From JAGNXB01 sp942490895 (GTDB taxonomy: Bacteria > Bacteroidota > Bacteroidia > Chitinophagales > Saprospiraceae), in the NCBI GenBank assembly GCA_942490895.1, contig CALNZC010000046.1, positions 36,536 to 100,535 on the forward strand: a stretch of DNA of 64,000 nucleotides, read 5' to 3'. Of this stretch, positions 49,745 to 58,444 are shown piece by piece. Within the stretch, counting starts at the first letter, position 1. Each line of letters begins with the position of its first letter. The notes beneath the pieces were generated by a model that was not told the DNA's origin, did no database searches, and was given only the letters and a program-made list of their open reading frames with translations. A program made the translations under genes and the position numbers.

Positions 49745-51046
49745 ATGCAACACATCATGACCTTCAAATATTTGCTTTACACCCTGCTGGTACTCCCCGG
49801 CATTCTGATCGCTCAACCAGCTCCCGCCCCTGCTCAGCAGGAACCAATTGCCATCATCGGAGCCACGCTCCACATCGGCAACGGGCAGGTCATAGAGAAC
49901 AGTGTCATCCTGTTTGAAGCGGGTAAGATCACAGCAGTAGACCTCCAGAACCGCAATACTGAGTGGCAGAAGGACCGGTACCGCCAGATCCAGGCGGAAG
50001 GCAAACATGTCTACCCCGGGTTGATCGCACTGAACACCACCCTCGGATTGAATGAGATTGGTGCCATCCCGGCCACTCAGGATATGAATGAGTTCGGGCC
50101 TGACAATTCCAATGCCCGGACCATCGTCGCCTATGATGCTGATTCACGGGTGATCCCAACAGTTCGAACCAATGGTATCCTGATGGCCCAGATCGTACCC
50201 GGTAGTGGCCGATGGCCTGGCTTGAGCAGTGTCGTCCAGTTGGACGCCTGGAACTGGGAGGATGCCGCTTATGCCACAGATGAGGGCGCCTTTCTGCGCT
50301 GGCCTTCGCTATATGCGCGCAGCGGATGGTGGGCTGAACCTGGCGTGACCACCCGAAATAAAGAGTACCAGAAACAGATCGATGAGATTGATGTCTTTGT
50401 CCGCGAAGCCGCGGCCTATGCGCAGATGATCAATCTGGAGGAGAAGAACCTTCGATTTGAAGGCCTGCGTCCAGTGTTTTCCGGCAAACGCATCCTCTAT
50501 GTCGAAGCAGAAGATGCTCTGGCTATTCAGGATGCCGTATTGTGGGCCGCCAAATACAAGGTCACTCCTGTGATCGTTGGTGCGCGTGACAGCTGGATGA
50601 TCACTGATTTTCTAAAAGAGCACAAGATCTCCGTTGTCCTGTCCCAGACCCACAAACTTCCGGCTCAACCGGAAGATGATGTCCTCCTGCCTTATAAAAC
50701 GCCTTCTCTGTTGGCATCGGCAGGGGTGTTGTATGCCCTCTCTGTAGATGGTTACTGGCAGCAACGAAACCTGGCCTATCAGGCTGGCCAGGCTGCAGGT
50801 TGGATGTCCAAAGAAGAGGCCCTCCAATCCATCACTCTGGCTCCTGCACGAATCCTGGGATTGGATGATCGGATCGGGTCACTCGAAAAGGGAAAGGATG
50901 CCACACTTTTTATTTGTCAGGGCGATGTCCTGGATATGCGCAGTAGTGAAGTGGAACATGCCTTCATTCAGGGCAGGGAGATCAATCTGGACAATAAGCA
51001 GAAACAACTCTATCGAATGTACAAGGAAAAATACGCGAGAGAATAG
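49745..51046 (+). CDS. Secreted amidohydrolase-fold protein lacking the HxH metal motif
   Basis: After a signal peptide (YLLYTLLVLPGILIAQ) the protein shows a single amidohydrolase fold: PIAIIGATLHIGNGQVIENS, then YPGLIALNTTLGL where catalytic members have HxH, and a closing LGLDDRIGSLEKGKDATLFI. The absence of the histidines suggests a non-catalytic or heteromeric partner of the larger upstream protein, with whose first module it shares the defect. Start choice is uncertain: ATGs at 49736, 49745 and 49757 are all in frame. The spacing shows one operon. Confidence 0.8.
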   Translation: MQHIMTFKYLLYTLLVLPGILIAQPAPAPAQQEPIAIIGATLHIGNGQVIENSVILFEAGKITAVDLQNRNTEWQKDRYRQIQAEGKHVYPGLIALNTTLGLNEIGAIPATQDMNEFGPDNSNARTIVAYDADSRVIPTVRTNGILMAQIVPGSGRWPGLSSVVQLDAWNWEDAAYATDEGAFLRWPSLYARSGWWAEPGVTTRNKEYQKQIDEIDVFVREAAAYAQMINLEEKNLRFEGLRPVFSGKRILYVEAEDALAIQDAVLWAAKYKVTPVIVGARDSWMITDFLKEHKISVVLSQTHKLPAQPEDDVLLPYKTPSLLASAGVLYALSVDGYWQQRNLAYQAGQAAGWMSKEEALQSITLAPARILGLDDRIGSLEKGKDATLFICQGDVLDMRSSEVEHAFIQGREINLDNKQKQLYRMYKEKYARE

Positions 51047-51421
51047 AGCCCCTGGTCTACCTCTCCAATCCAGTATTTCGAACAATCCACATGGGGATTC
51101 ATGGTTGATAAACAATTAAGCCACCAAAAGCCCGAATAAATTCTTGGGATGTTTTAGGGATAATCTGATGGCGATTTGATTGGTCATCTAGTGGGATTTA
51201 TCGAGGTGTCCCATATTCGAAAATTATCTTGATCTGGTTAAAAAAACAAAACACGAACAAACCTTATTTGTACTAGGCTGTGGTAAAATGGATTGTGGTC
51301 AAGATCACACGACAGCCTTCCAGGTCTCATCTCAAAATGTCGTTCAAAAGGCCTTTTCATTGAACTTTCCCTTGCATCCGGGGGCTTAAATCCCGACCTT
51401 TAAGGACCGAACAAGACCTTG
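51047..51421. other. Intergenic region with a weak dispersed repeat
   Basis: The segment at about 51170-51215 (GGCGATTTGATTGGTCATCT followed by AGTGGGATTTATCGAGGTGT) is a diverged copy of 45613-45655. No gene, strong promoter box or terminator is apparent. Confidence 0.4.
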
Positions 51422-51889
51422 ATGAAAGCCATTACCCCCTTTTGCTTCCTCACGGTCCTCATGGCCATGTCTTCCTGTGCCAAAGAGGATCTTCATACTT
51501 CTATTGATACCCTTATTTTCGGACACTTCTATGGGAAGTGTTCTGGAGAACAATGTGTCGAAACCTATAAACTCGAGAACAACTTACTCTACGAGGATGT
51601 CCTGGATCAGTACGCCGGTGGCGATCACCAGAATTTCGGGTTCCAACAATTGCCAGACAACCTGAAAAAGAAGCTGCCCGATCTGGCCAGTCTTCTGCCT
51701 GCCCAACTCTACAAAGAGGAATCGACCATCGGTATGCCCGATGCAGGTGATTGGGGCGGAATCTACATTCAGGTCCGTAAACAAGGGGTGAGCTACTGGT
51801 GGCTCATTGATAAAGCAGAGTATAATCTGCCTGCCTGGATGATTCCATTTAAAAAGGAGGTGGAGAATGCTATTGAATTGCTACCCTGA
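51422..51889 (+). CDS. Predicted lipoprotein, function unknown
   Basis: The 155-residue protein has a signal with lipobox MAMSSCAKED, followed by FGHFYGKCSGEQCVETYKLE and a compact C-terminal part ending WWLIDKAEYNLPAWMIPFKK. Short lipoproteins with the GEQCVE(T/I)xKL pattern seem to recur in Bacteroidota, but I know no function. The ATG at 51422 follows an in-frame TTG directly. A strong terminator follows. Confidence 0.75.
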   Translation: MKAITPFCFLTVLMAMSSCAKEDLHTSIDTLIFGHFYGKCSGEQCVETYKLENNLLYEDVLDQYAGGDHQNFGFQQLPDNLKKKLPDLASLLPAQLYKEESTIGMPDAGDWGGIYIQVRKQGVSYWWLIDKAEYNLPAWMIPFKKEVENAIELLP

Positions 51890-51911
51890 TTTCAGATAAA
51901 CCAGTTCCAAT

Positions 51912-51952
51912 AAAAAGGGGCTTGCCGCGATGATGCGGCAAGCCCCTTTTTT
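51912..51952. terminator. Bidirectional intrinsic terminator
   Basis: A perfect stem AAAAAGGGGCTTGCCGC / GCGGCAAGCCCCTTTTT with a 6-nt loop, with A-run and T-run on either side. It serves the lipoprotein gene on the plus strand and the convergent gene at 51970-52674. Confidence 0.92.
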
Positions 51953-51969
51953 GACAAGATCGAATAAGG

Positions 51970-52674
51970 CTATTCACAATTCTTACTGGTCATGTAGACA
52001 TGCTCTTCGAAATCTGACCAGGAGGGTTTGTCTCCCACCGCCTGCCGAACAGCTGGACACATCTTGTACAACTGATCCAGGCTTTCCCGGTATTCTTTCT
52101 TTTTCAATTTGAAGGCCGGCTCATCACCGACTCGGACGTAATAGGATTTTTCATCCCCACCGGCTACGGTCAATGGACCTACACCCAAGGACATGGTCTC
52201 ACTGGCAAAAGGATCCTGGTAGACCTTCATCTTGCTGGAAAAAGAGGGGTTGAGTAACTGCACCAACAAAATGCGTTTCTTCTTCTTGAGCATCACTTCA
52301 GACTGTTCAAAGAAAGCATATCCCTCAGCAATATGGGCTTGATCATACGAGTCGTTGTCCCAATTACTGACATCCGTCAGAAAGGCGTAATTGCTCAAAA
52401 ATGAACTGAACCCACTGGGAGGAAGATACATATGACTGATCTCCTCGGGCTTCAACTTGTGCTTTTTCTTGGATTCATCCTTGATCGTAATCTCTTCGAT
52501 CAATCCTTTCTTGCGGTCAATGTCCTTGATCTCACCGACCAACTCGGTACCATCCGTTAAGGTGATATAGCTTGGCTTATTGTCAGAGAACCGGTCAAAT
52601 GATACCAGAAATCGCTGGGCTGAAAGCTGGATGGTCATGACCATCAACAGCGCTGAGATGATGAACTGTTTCAT
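51970..52674 (-). CDS. Secreted protein of unknown function
   Basis: A signal peptide (FIISALLMVMTIQLSAQ) precedes about 215 residues. The first part (FLVSFDRFSDNKPSYITLTD, then GTELVGEIKDIDRKKGLIEE) looks like a small beta-barrel. No family is recognised. The ATG at 52674 is supported by the signal peptide and by a TACATTTG box 28 nt upstream. Several Lys-rich stretches and YYVRVGDEPAFKLKKKEYRE near the end are notable. Transcription ends at the shared terminator. Confidence 0.75.
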   Translation of the reverse strand: MKQFIISALLMVMTIQLSAQRFLVSFDRFSDNKPSYITLTDGTELVGEIKDIDRKKGLIEEITIKDESKKKHKLKPEEISHMYLPPSGFSSFLSNYAFLTDVSNWDNDSYDQAHIAEGYAFFEQSEVMLKKKKRILLVQLLNPSFSSKMKVYQDPFASETMSLGVGPLTVAGGDEKSYYVRVGDEPAFKLKKKEYRESLDQLYKMCPAVRQAVGDKPSWSDFEEHVYMTSKNCE

Positions 52675-52702
52675 ACGCTTGAAGGGAGTATTTGATGAAG
52701 TC

Positions 52703-52710
52703 CAAATGTA
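52703..52710 (-). promoter_or_regulatory. -7 box TACATTTG
   Basis: A TAnnTTTG match on the minus strand 28 nt from the ATG at 52674, in the 87-bp gap after the preceding gene. Confidence 0.45.
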
Positions 52711-52761
52711 AGACACTTCTCTCAACACCCCTTCCTACCGGATTAGATAAATGGGAGCAGT

Positions 52762-53397
52762 TTAATCCAACTGAAGCGAACCCATCATCGCCTCTGCATC
52801 ACCAGGTCCAAGTTGATAGGTTTCCGGATACATCACCATGACCTGGAAGACCTCCTGACCCCGTTGAACCAGGGAATTACACCAGTAATGGATCAACCCA
52901 TCCCGGAACAATTTGCCATCCTGGCGGATGCCTGATTGACCTGTCACGGTGATTGGTGTCTCTTTCATTTCGAAATGGGAAACAGCTACATCGCTGCGAA
53001 TCTGATCGGCGGCACTGGCGGCTATGGCATTCAGGTCAACAGGGACAGTACCGACATATTCAATGGTGTTGACGATCATTTGGAAGTCATCCCCATGAAT
53101 ACCGGAAAATGTCTCGTTGCGCACGATAAATTTCTTAGCTGATTCGGGGACCTGGTCACCCATGCCGACCAGTGGTTTGGGTATGGCGATGGAAATCGGA
53201 TGGGTGCCAAAACCTTTGACCACCCAGCCGGTCCGGTCCAGTGAATCCTGAATCGCTGGTGGGAAGTTTTTCACTGGAGCCTGGGCCGATTGTGTTTGCT
53301 CCACTGAAGCTGGTTCAGATTCTGTTTGTCCGCAGGCCATCATTCCAAAGGCGGCAAAAGCCAGTAAGAGGGGAAGAAGTCGAATGGAAAATGTCAT
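52762..53397 (-). CDS. Predicted lipoprotein, function unknown
   Basis: The signal LLPLLLAFAAFGMMACGQTE carries a lipobox (MMAC). The mature part includes KNFPPAIQDSLDRTGWVVKG, then SIAIPKPLVGMG and a beta-rich domain (MIVNTIEYVGTVPVDL, VTVTGQSGIRQDGKLFRDGL). The layout is like small surface lipoproteins of the PsbP/DUF1795-type fold, but this is a tentative resemblance. The ATG at 53397 is chosen because the 36-residue upstream frame is Arg-rich and not signal-like. It lies just downstream of tRNA-Arg. Confidence 0.72.
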   Translation of the reverse strand: MTFSIRLLPLLLAFAAFGMMACGQTESEPASVEQTQSAQAPVKNFPPAIQDSLDRTGWVVKGFGTHPISIAIPKPLVGMGDQVPESAKKFIVRNETFSGIHGDDFQMIVNTIEYVGTVPVDLNAIAASAADQIRSDVAVSHFEMKETPITVTGQSGIRQDGKLFRDGLIHYWCNSLVQRGQEVFQVMVMYPETYQLGPGDAEAMMGSLQLD

Positions 53398-53555
53398 GTT
53401 ATTCTGGTTTGCGTGTCCGATGGTTGCAGAATGTCGCTTCCTTCGAAACGGTTGGGGTGTCTTTCCCCGGATACGCATTGTTCTGCACGCGAGAAGAGCC
53501 ATCAAAATGAATGCCAGGCAGAGGAGATGTGCATGTCGGTGAGGAAAAGAAAAAG

Positions 53556-53632
53556 TGGTGACCCCGGCAGGACTCGAACCTGCAACCTTTAGAACCGGAA
53601 TCTAACGTTCTATCCAATTGAACTACGGGGCC
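53556..53632 (-). tRNA. tRNA-Arg, anticodon CCG, CCA encoded
   Basis: The minus strand folds as a cloverleaf: acceptor GGCCCCG paired with CGGGGTC, D-arm GTTC...GAAC, anticodon stem TTAGA/TCTAA with loop TTCCGGT (anticodon CCG, reading CGG), T-arm CAGGTTCGAGTCCTG, discriminator A and encoded CCA. All stems are complete. Confidence 0.96.
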
Positions 53633-53693
53633 AAAAAGGACGTCAAAAGTAACAACTTCCCCGGATTGCACAGGCATCCAAGCAGTTTGGGAT

Positions 53694-53730
53694 AAAAAAA
53701 TTCCCCGGTCTGTGTAGCACAGACCGGGGA
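53694..53730 (-). terminator. Intrinsic terminator for the minus-strand gene at 53756
   Basis: A perfect 12-bp stem CCCCGGTCTGTG / CACAGACCGGGG with a 3-nt loop is followed on the minus strand by AATTTTTTT. Confidence 0.9.
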
Positions 53731-53755
53731 TCGGTTGGGAATGAATGTCATCGGA

Positions 53756-53986
53756 TCAAGCTTCTACCGGGCAAGTCAGGCTATATGCCAGAATATTGGC
53801 CAGTGTTTTATCCGTCGGACTGAAGGTTACTTGAGGCAAAGCTTTTTTTGCAGCAACCATAGAATCAAACTCTTCGGATAGTAATGCGTTGATCGCGAGT
53901 TCTTGTTGGAGTGCCCGCGTATCTGCAGGAGCAAGCTCCCGGTACAAATAGGCAACTAAAGAAAGTGGAGTAGACATTGTCGTCAT
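53756..53986 (-). CDS. Small helical protein, possibly anti-sigma-like
   Basis: From the ATG at 53986 (MTTMSTPLSL) the protein has 76 residues: PLSLVAYLYRELAPADTRAL, then LQQELAINALLSEEFDSMVA followed by FSPTDKTLANILAYSL. The order of an N-terminal helix, a charged ELAPAD turn and a C-terminal short helix resembles small anti-sigma/zinc-less regulators of Bacteroidota. No sigma gene is adjacent. A dedicated terminator follows, which supports it as a real gene. A longer ATG-initiated frame is possible but unlikely. Confidence 0.6.
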   Translation of the reverse strand: MTTMSTPLSLVAYLYRELAPADTRALQQELAINALLSEEFDSMVAAKKALPQVTFSPTDKTLANILAYSLTCPVEA

Positions 53987-54103
53987 AGGCATCATCAAGG
54001 ATTGTAGTGACGGAAATAGAATTCGGGTTAATAACATCCGAAGGGGATCGCATATTGTTTCATAACGTTGAAATATACCCGGATCTACTTGTGCTCTGCC
54101 CAC

Positions 54104-54132
54104 AAAAAATCCCCGTCCAGAAATGACGGGGA
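54104..54132 (-). terminator. Intrinsic terminator of the HtrA gene
   Basis: The stem TCCCCGTC / GACGGGGA (54110-54132) is followed on the minus strand by TTTTTT. Confidence 0.85.
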
Positions 54133-54204
54133 CCACAAAACGAAAAACCAACTATAAAACAACCAAATCGTGTTGGCCTTTGAGTGGAGCATTGAGTCCC
54201 TCTC

Positions 54205-55362
54205 TTAGCGCATTCGTATCGTATATCGGGAGTACTGCCCCTCCCGTAAGACATTCATCTGAATAGACTCTCCCGGTTTTGTCCGTCCGACCTGTTCCAT
54301 CAGATCCGGGGCGCTACGTACCGGTTGGCCATTGGCCTCTACGATCACATCAAAGGGCTTCAGGCCGGCCATTTCTGCTGCACCCCCCTCTTCCAGTTCC
54401 TTCACGATCAGTCCTTGGGAGATAGGTAGCTCCAGCTCATGGGCCAGGTCCCCATCCAATTCGACCAGGCTCAATCCCATCTTTCCTCTCTGATAGTAGC
54501 CGAAACTGATGATATCCTCGGCGATCCGCCGGACCATGTTCACTGGAATGGCAAAAGAATAGCCGGAATAGTAGCCTGTTTTCGTGGCGATGGCAGTGTT
54601 GATCCCCAAAAGCTCTCCATCAATATTGACCAGGGCGCCACCACTGTTTCCAGGGTTGACCGCTGCATCTGTCTGGATAAATGCTTCCATAGCATCCTTG
54701 GTTTGGATGATATCAATATCCCGGCCTTTTGCACTGATGATTCCGGCAGTGACGGTTGAGGTCAGGTCAAAAGGATTTCCGACGGCCATCACCCATTCGC
54801 CGATCTGTGCTTTATCAGAGTCTCCAAAGCTCAGAACGGGCAATCGATCTGCTTCAATCTTCAGGACAGCCAGATCGGTTTTTGGATCGGTACCAATCAG
54901 GTTTGCTTTGAAGGTCCTGTTATCGTAGAGTGTCACATCAAAACGATCTGCAAACGACACCACATGATTGTTGGTAACGATGTAACCATCATGGGAAAAA
55001 ATGACCCCGGAACCGCTCCCTTCCAATCGTTGGATCTGTTGTCTTTGCTGTGGAAATCCAAAAAAGAAATCGTCTTCAATGAATCCCCATGGGTTTCGTC
55101 GTTGTTGTTCCTGGATACGCTTTTTTGCCATGTCATCCGATTCGGATGCTTTGATATGGACCACCGTTGGCATAGCGATCGCAGCGGCCTGCACAAAATC
55201 CTGGAATGCAGCGTTTCGCCCCTTAAGAGCGTTCACTAATTGACCGGGAGGTTCAGATGTCGGTTGGAGGGTAGCAGTTGCTCGGAACAGGGCAAAAGTG
55301 ACCAAACCACCTATGGCTCCAGCCAAAACAAACGGTAAGATAGAGGTGAGGCGTTTGAACAT
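54205..55362 (-). CDS. HtrA/Deg-family serine protease with one PDZ domain
   Basis: A membrane anchor or signal (LPFVLAGAIGGLVTFALF) precedes a trypsin-like domain with the triad His in IVTNNHVV (near residue 132), Asp in KTDLAVLKI (near 162) and Ser in NPGNSGGAL (near 241), then one PDZ domain (KMGLSLVELDGDLAHELELP, LIVKELEEGGAAEMAGLKPF). It degrades or refolds misfolded envelope proteins. Only one PDZ is present, so it is more DegS/HtrA-like than DegP. The ATG at 55362 is chosen because it starts the anchor. It is divergent from the HD-domain gene. Confidence 0.93.
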   Translation of the reverse strand: MFKRLTSILPFVLAGAIGGLVTFALFRATATLQPTSEPPGQLVNALKGRNAAFQDFVQAAAIAMPTVVHIKASESDDMAKKRIQEQQRRNPWGFIEDDFFFGFPQQRQQIQRLEGSGSGVIFSHDGYIVTNNHVVSFADRFDVTLYDNRTFKANLIGTDPKTDLAVLKIEADRLPVLSFGDSDKAQIGEWVMAVGNPFDLTSTVTAGIISAKGRDIDIIQTKDAMEAFIQTDAAVNPGNSGGALVNIDGELLGINTAIATKTGYYSGYSFAIPVNMVRRIAEDIISFGYYQRGKMGLSLVELDGDLAHELELPISQGLIVKELEEGGAAEMAGLKPFDVIVEANGQPVRSAPDLMEQVGRTKPGESIQMNVLREGQYSRYTIRMR

Positions 55363-55456
55363 AGTGAATGTGTCTTCCCTGCAAATAACGAGAATAAAAC
55401 GCCTGTTGCGAGAGTCACTTTCGAGGCTCTTTGTTTTTAACAGGAAATTAACAGCC

Positions 55457-56029
55457 ATGACCCAAAAGCCTGTTCTACAATTGTTGCGACCAGAAACCCA
55501 GCTGGAAACCAACTTGTTACTCACCCCCGAATTCGAAGAGGGTATGATGTGGGGCAAGCCGCGTCCCGGGCACCCGGAAGGCATGGTCCTCCTTCATGTT
55601 CGTGAAGTGCTGGACAATCTGGATGCACAAGATCTATCTGCCATCGATCGTCAGGATCTACGATTAGTCGCAATCATCCATGATACCTTCAAATATCAAC
55701 AAGAACAGCTGAACCAGCTCGGAAAATCAATCCATCATGGTCATTTGGCCTCCAGATTCTTGTCGCAGTGGGATGTGCCTGCACGCGTTCGAGAACTGGT
55801 CCACTGGCATGATGAAGCATACTTCAGTTGGCGAATGTTTGAGATGGGAATGGAGATGGACAGTCTGGCCCGTCTAGCCCAGTTGTTTGAACGCATCAAA
55901 CCCTGGTGGTCTCCGTTTGAACGCTTTTTCCAGGCAGATACCTTGACGGGAGACAAAGACCCAGCGCCCCTGGAGTGGGTAAACAAGTGGTTACCACAAG
56001 TTGGGAAATGCCACCAGTTGATCCACTAG
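55457..56029 (+). CDS. HD-domain protein
   Basis: The 190-residue soluble protein contains the HD metal-binding pattern: GMVLLHVREVLDNL, then VAIIHDTFKYQ, then HHGHLASRFL and VHWHDEAYFSWRMF. HD proteins are phosphohydrolases acting on nucleotides or related phosphates; the substrate is unknown. The ATG at 55457 begins the conserved part; the longer frame to 55298 runs antisense to htrA. Confidence 0.75.
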   Translation: MTQKPVLQLLRPETQLETNLLLTPEFEEGMMWGKPRPGHPEGMVLLHVREVLDNLDAQDLSAIDRQDLRLVAIIHDTFKYQQEQLNQLGKSIHHGHLASRFLSQWDVPARVRELVHWHDEAYFSWRMFEMGMEMDSLARLAQLFERIKPWWSPFERFFQADTLTGDKDPAPLEWVNKWLPQVGKCHQLIH

Positions 56030-56420
56030 GTTCCCCCACCATCCTGTGATCCCAGATATAGAAATTTGGCTGGGTTGATTTCCTACTCCTGTAGACGGTC
56101 AGGATTGGAGAGTAAAAAAATTATTGGGTTATTTGGTTGTGGAGATCACCAGGAATAATCGGGTGAATTGTCTTCTGACGTTTTAGATGTATATGGTTGG
56201 AGTCGGCATGAACTTGTTTGGCAGCTGTGATAACCTCACCCCTACCCCCTCTCCTTTCCAAGGAGAGGAGAACTTCACCGATTGGGTTATTACCTGTTAC
56301 CCCATATGGACTCTAGTGCCCAGGTGGCGCCAGCCACTAACGATTCATGCGACCGGCGAAGGGCGAACAGCGCGGACAACCGCACCACCGATGAACACCG
56401 GCTAGATAACAAACAATGCC
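56030..56420. other. Intergenic region with one common Bacteroidota repeat
   Basis: CCTCACCCCTACCCCCTCTC with a CCTTTCCAAGGAGAGG hairpin at about 56228-56270 looks like a dispersed repeat, which gives the misleading translation LTPTPSPFQGEE. No gene is credible here; the 72-residue frame across it is rejected. Confidence 0.5.
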
Positions 56421-58007
56421 CTATTCGGAGATGACATCCACCTTGATGCGCTCATCCCGATTGGCCAGTTCCCAAGTCGTATAAAACACCAGCTTTCCGA
56501 TCTTGGCCATTGCGTCAAAATCGATCTTTTCGATCGTGTCCGATGGACGGTGATAGTCTTCATGCGAGCCATTAAAATAGAAAATGGCTGGAATCCCAAT
56601 TTCTGCAAAATTGTAATGGTCCGAACGTTGATAGTACCGATTCGGGTCATCCGGAGCATTGTAGGTGTAGTCCAGATCAAGTTGAGTGTGTTTTGCATTC
56701 ATCTCCTCATTGATCCGATGAAGGTCTGTACTCAATCGATCTGACCCGATAACATAGATGTAGTCCGGATTGTCTTCATGCAGTTTATCGATACGACCGA
56801 CCATATCCACATTGATATCCACTACGGTCTTATCCAAGGGGAATACCGGGTTCTGAACATAGTATTTGGAGCCCAGGAGGCCTTTCTCTTCTCCGGTGAC
56901 CAGCATGGTTAATACACTGCGCCGGGGTCCGATTCCTTTTTGTTTGGCCAGTGAAAATGCCTGTGCGATTTCCAGTACGGTACTGGTTCCTGACCCATTA
57001 TCATTTGCACCATTGAAAATGTCGTCCCCCCGCTTGCCTAAATGATCGAAATGGGCTGTGACCACCACCAATTCATGCTTGAGTTGTGGGTCTGTACCTT
57101 CGATATATCCCAATACATTCGACCCGGTGATCCTATTCAGATCCATGCGAGAAGTAAATGTAAAGGGTGTCCGGAGAGTGACCGATTTGGGACGCTTGCC
57201 TTTGTTAATTCTGTTCCGTGCTTCGATGACATCATCTATTTGGGCGCCCATCAACTCACGGGCCATAGCTGATGAAATAATAACCAGAGCAGGACCATTG
57301 GTCTTTTCAATATTCTCTCCAAGTGTAATACTGGGGCCAACCATAAACCGCCGGGACTGACCCGCCAGCTTCTTAAAATCTGAGGCGATCATAAACACAA
57401 CAGCAACGCCTTGATCCTGAGCTGCCTGCATTTTCATCCGCCAGTCGCGACTCCATCGGCTTGGATCTTTGGTTCCAGTAACACAATACTTTCCTCTTTT
57501 ATTCACTGGCTCTCCTTCATAGATCATGATGGCCTTTCCCCGTACATCCAGACCGGCATAGTCCCGGTGTTTGGGATCGTCAACACCATAACCGGCAAAG
57601 ACGATGTCTTCCAGACGAAAGACTTCCTGCTGAGTGGCATATTGCTTCATGCAAAGGAAGTCCCACATGTGCTTGTATTCCTTCTTCTGAGTCACCACGG
57701 AGACCTCTCCCCAATCCGTCCGGGTAAAGACGACATCCTGATAATAGGAACCATCTTCACGATAACCGGGAATACCAAAACTTTTGAACTGGGAAGCCAG
57801 AAACTGAGCGGCCTTCTCATTTCCCTCCGTGCCGGTCTCACGCCCTTCCAACTGGTCACTCGACAGAACGCTGAGGTACATCCGCAAATCTTGGGGAACA
57901 ATGGACTCTGCAAAATCATCAACGGTATATGCAGGTGCCTGACCTTGCGCCAAAACCGTCCAGCAAAAGAAGGACAGGAGGAGTAGCAAAAATCTGAAGT
58001 TCTTCAT
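56421..58007 (-). CDS. Secreted M28-family zinc aminopeptidase with PA insert
   Basis: A signal peptide (FLLLLLSFFCWTVLAQGQ) precedes an M28 peptidase with all five metal ligands: HFDHLG, NGANDNGSG, TGEEKGLLG, INVDMVGR and the late HEDYHRPSDT. A PA-type insert (residues ~110-290, with FAGYGVDDPKHRDYAGLDVR) lies before the catalytic half. It removes N-terminal residues from peptides in the periplasm or outside. It is the third gene of the DUF2723-rpiB operon, 8 bp after rpiB. Confidence 0.92.
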   Translation of the reverse strand: MKNFRFLLLLLSFFCWTVLAQGQAPAYTVDDFAESIVPQDLRMYLSVLSSDQLEGRETGTEGNEKAAQFLASQFKSFGIPGYREDGSYYQDVVFTRTDWGEVSVVTQKKEYKHMWDFLCMKQYATQQEVFRLEDIVFAGYGVDDPKHRDYAGLDVRGKAIMIYEGEPVNKRGKYCVTGTKDPSRWSRDWRMKMQAAQDQGVAVVFMIASDFKKLAGQSRRFMVGPSITLGENIEKTNGPALVIISSAMARELMGAQIDDVIEARNRINKGKRPKSVTLRTPFTFTSRMDLNRITGSNVLGYIEGTDPQLKHELVVVTAHFDHLGKRGDDIFNGANDNGSGTSTVLEIAQAFSLAKQKGIGPRRSVLTMLVTGEEKGLLGSKYYVQNPVFPLDKTVVDINVDMVGRIDKLHEDNPDYIYVIGSDRLSTDLHRINEEMNAKHTQLDLDYTYNAPDDPNRYYQRSDHYNFAEIGIPAIFYFNGSHEDYHRPSDTIEKIDFDAMAKIGKLVFYTTWELANRDERIKVDVISE

Positions 58008-58015
58008 CTGATGAA

Positions 58016-58444
58016 TTAACAGGCGATTTTATCGGCACGTCGGGCATGACGTCCGCCTTCAAAAGGAGTGGCTAGAAATGTCCGCACCATGGCTCGGGCT
58101 CGACGCAATGAAATAAAACGGGCAGGAATGGCCAAAACATTCGCATCATTATGGGAGCGGCCTAGCTGAGCGATCTCTTCTGTCCAGGCCAGAGCGGCCC
58201 GGATACCCGCGTGTTTATTCGCACTCATGGCCACGCCATTTCCACTTCCACAGATGACGATCCCCAATTCCGCCTGCCTGGCTTCTACCGATCGGGCAAC
58301 GGCATGGGCGAAGTCGGGATAATCCACGGAATCCGGACCATTGGTTCCCTGATCCAGAACCTGATGGCCCGCCTTGGTCAGCATCTCCTTGATAGAATCC
58401 TTGTATGTGTAACCGGCATGGTCACACCCGATGGCGATGATCAT
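58016..58444 (-). CDS. rpiB: Ribose-5-phosphate isomerase B
   Basis: The 142-residue protein has the RpiB/LacAB hallmarks: IAIGCDHAGYTYKDSIKEML, DSVDYPDFAHAVA, IVICGSGNGVAMSANKHAGI and HNDANVLAIPARF. The residue at the catalytic-cysteine position falls in VICGSGNG. It interconverts ribose 5-phosphate and ribulose 5-phosphate in the non-oxidative pentose phosphate pathway. Its start overlaps the DUF2723 stop by 4 bp (ATGA). Confidence 0.93.
   Translation of the reverse strand: MIIAIGCDHAGYTYKDSIKEMLTKAGHQVLDQGTNGPDSVDYPDFAHAVARSVEARQAELGIVICGSGNGVAMSANKHAGIRAALAWTEEIAQLGRSHNDANVLAIPARFISLRRARAMVRTFLATPFEGGRHARRADKIAC

Noticed and set aside
56187..56405. 72-residue ORF containing NLTPTPSPFQGEE
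   Set aside because: The peptide comes from a common dispersed nucleotide repeat often mis-annotated as protein; no promoter or homology-like features.
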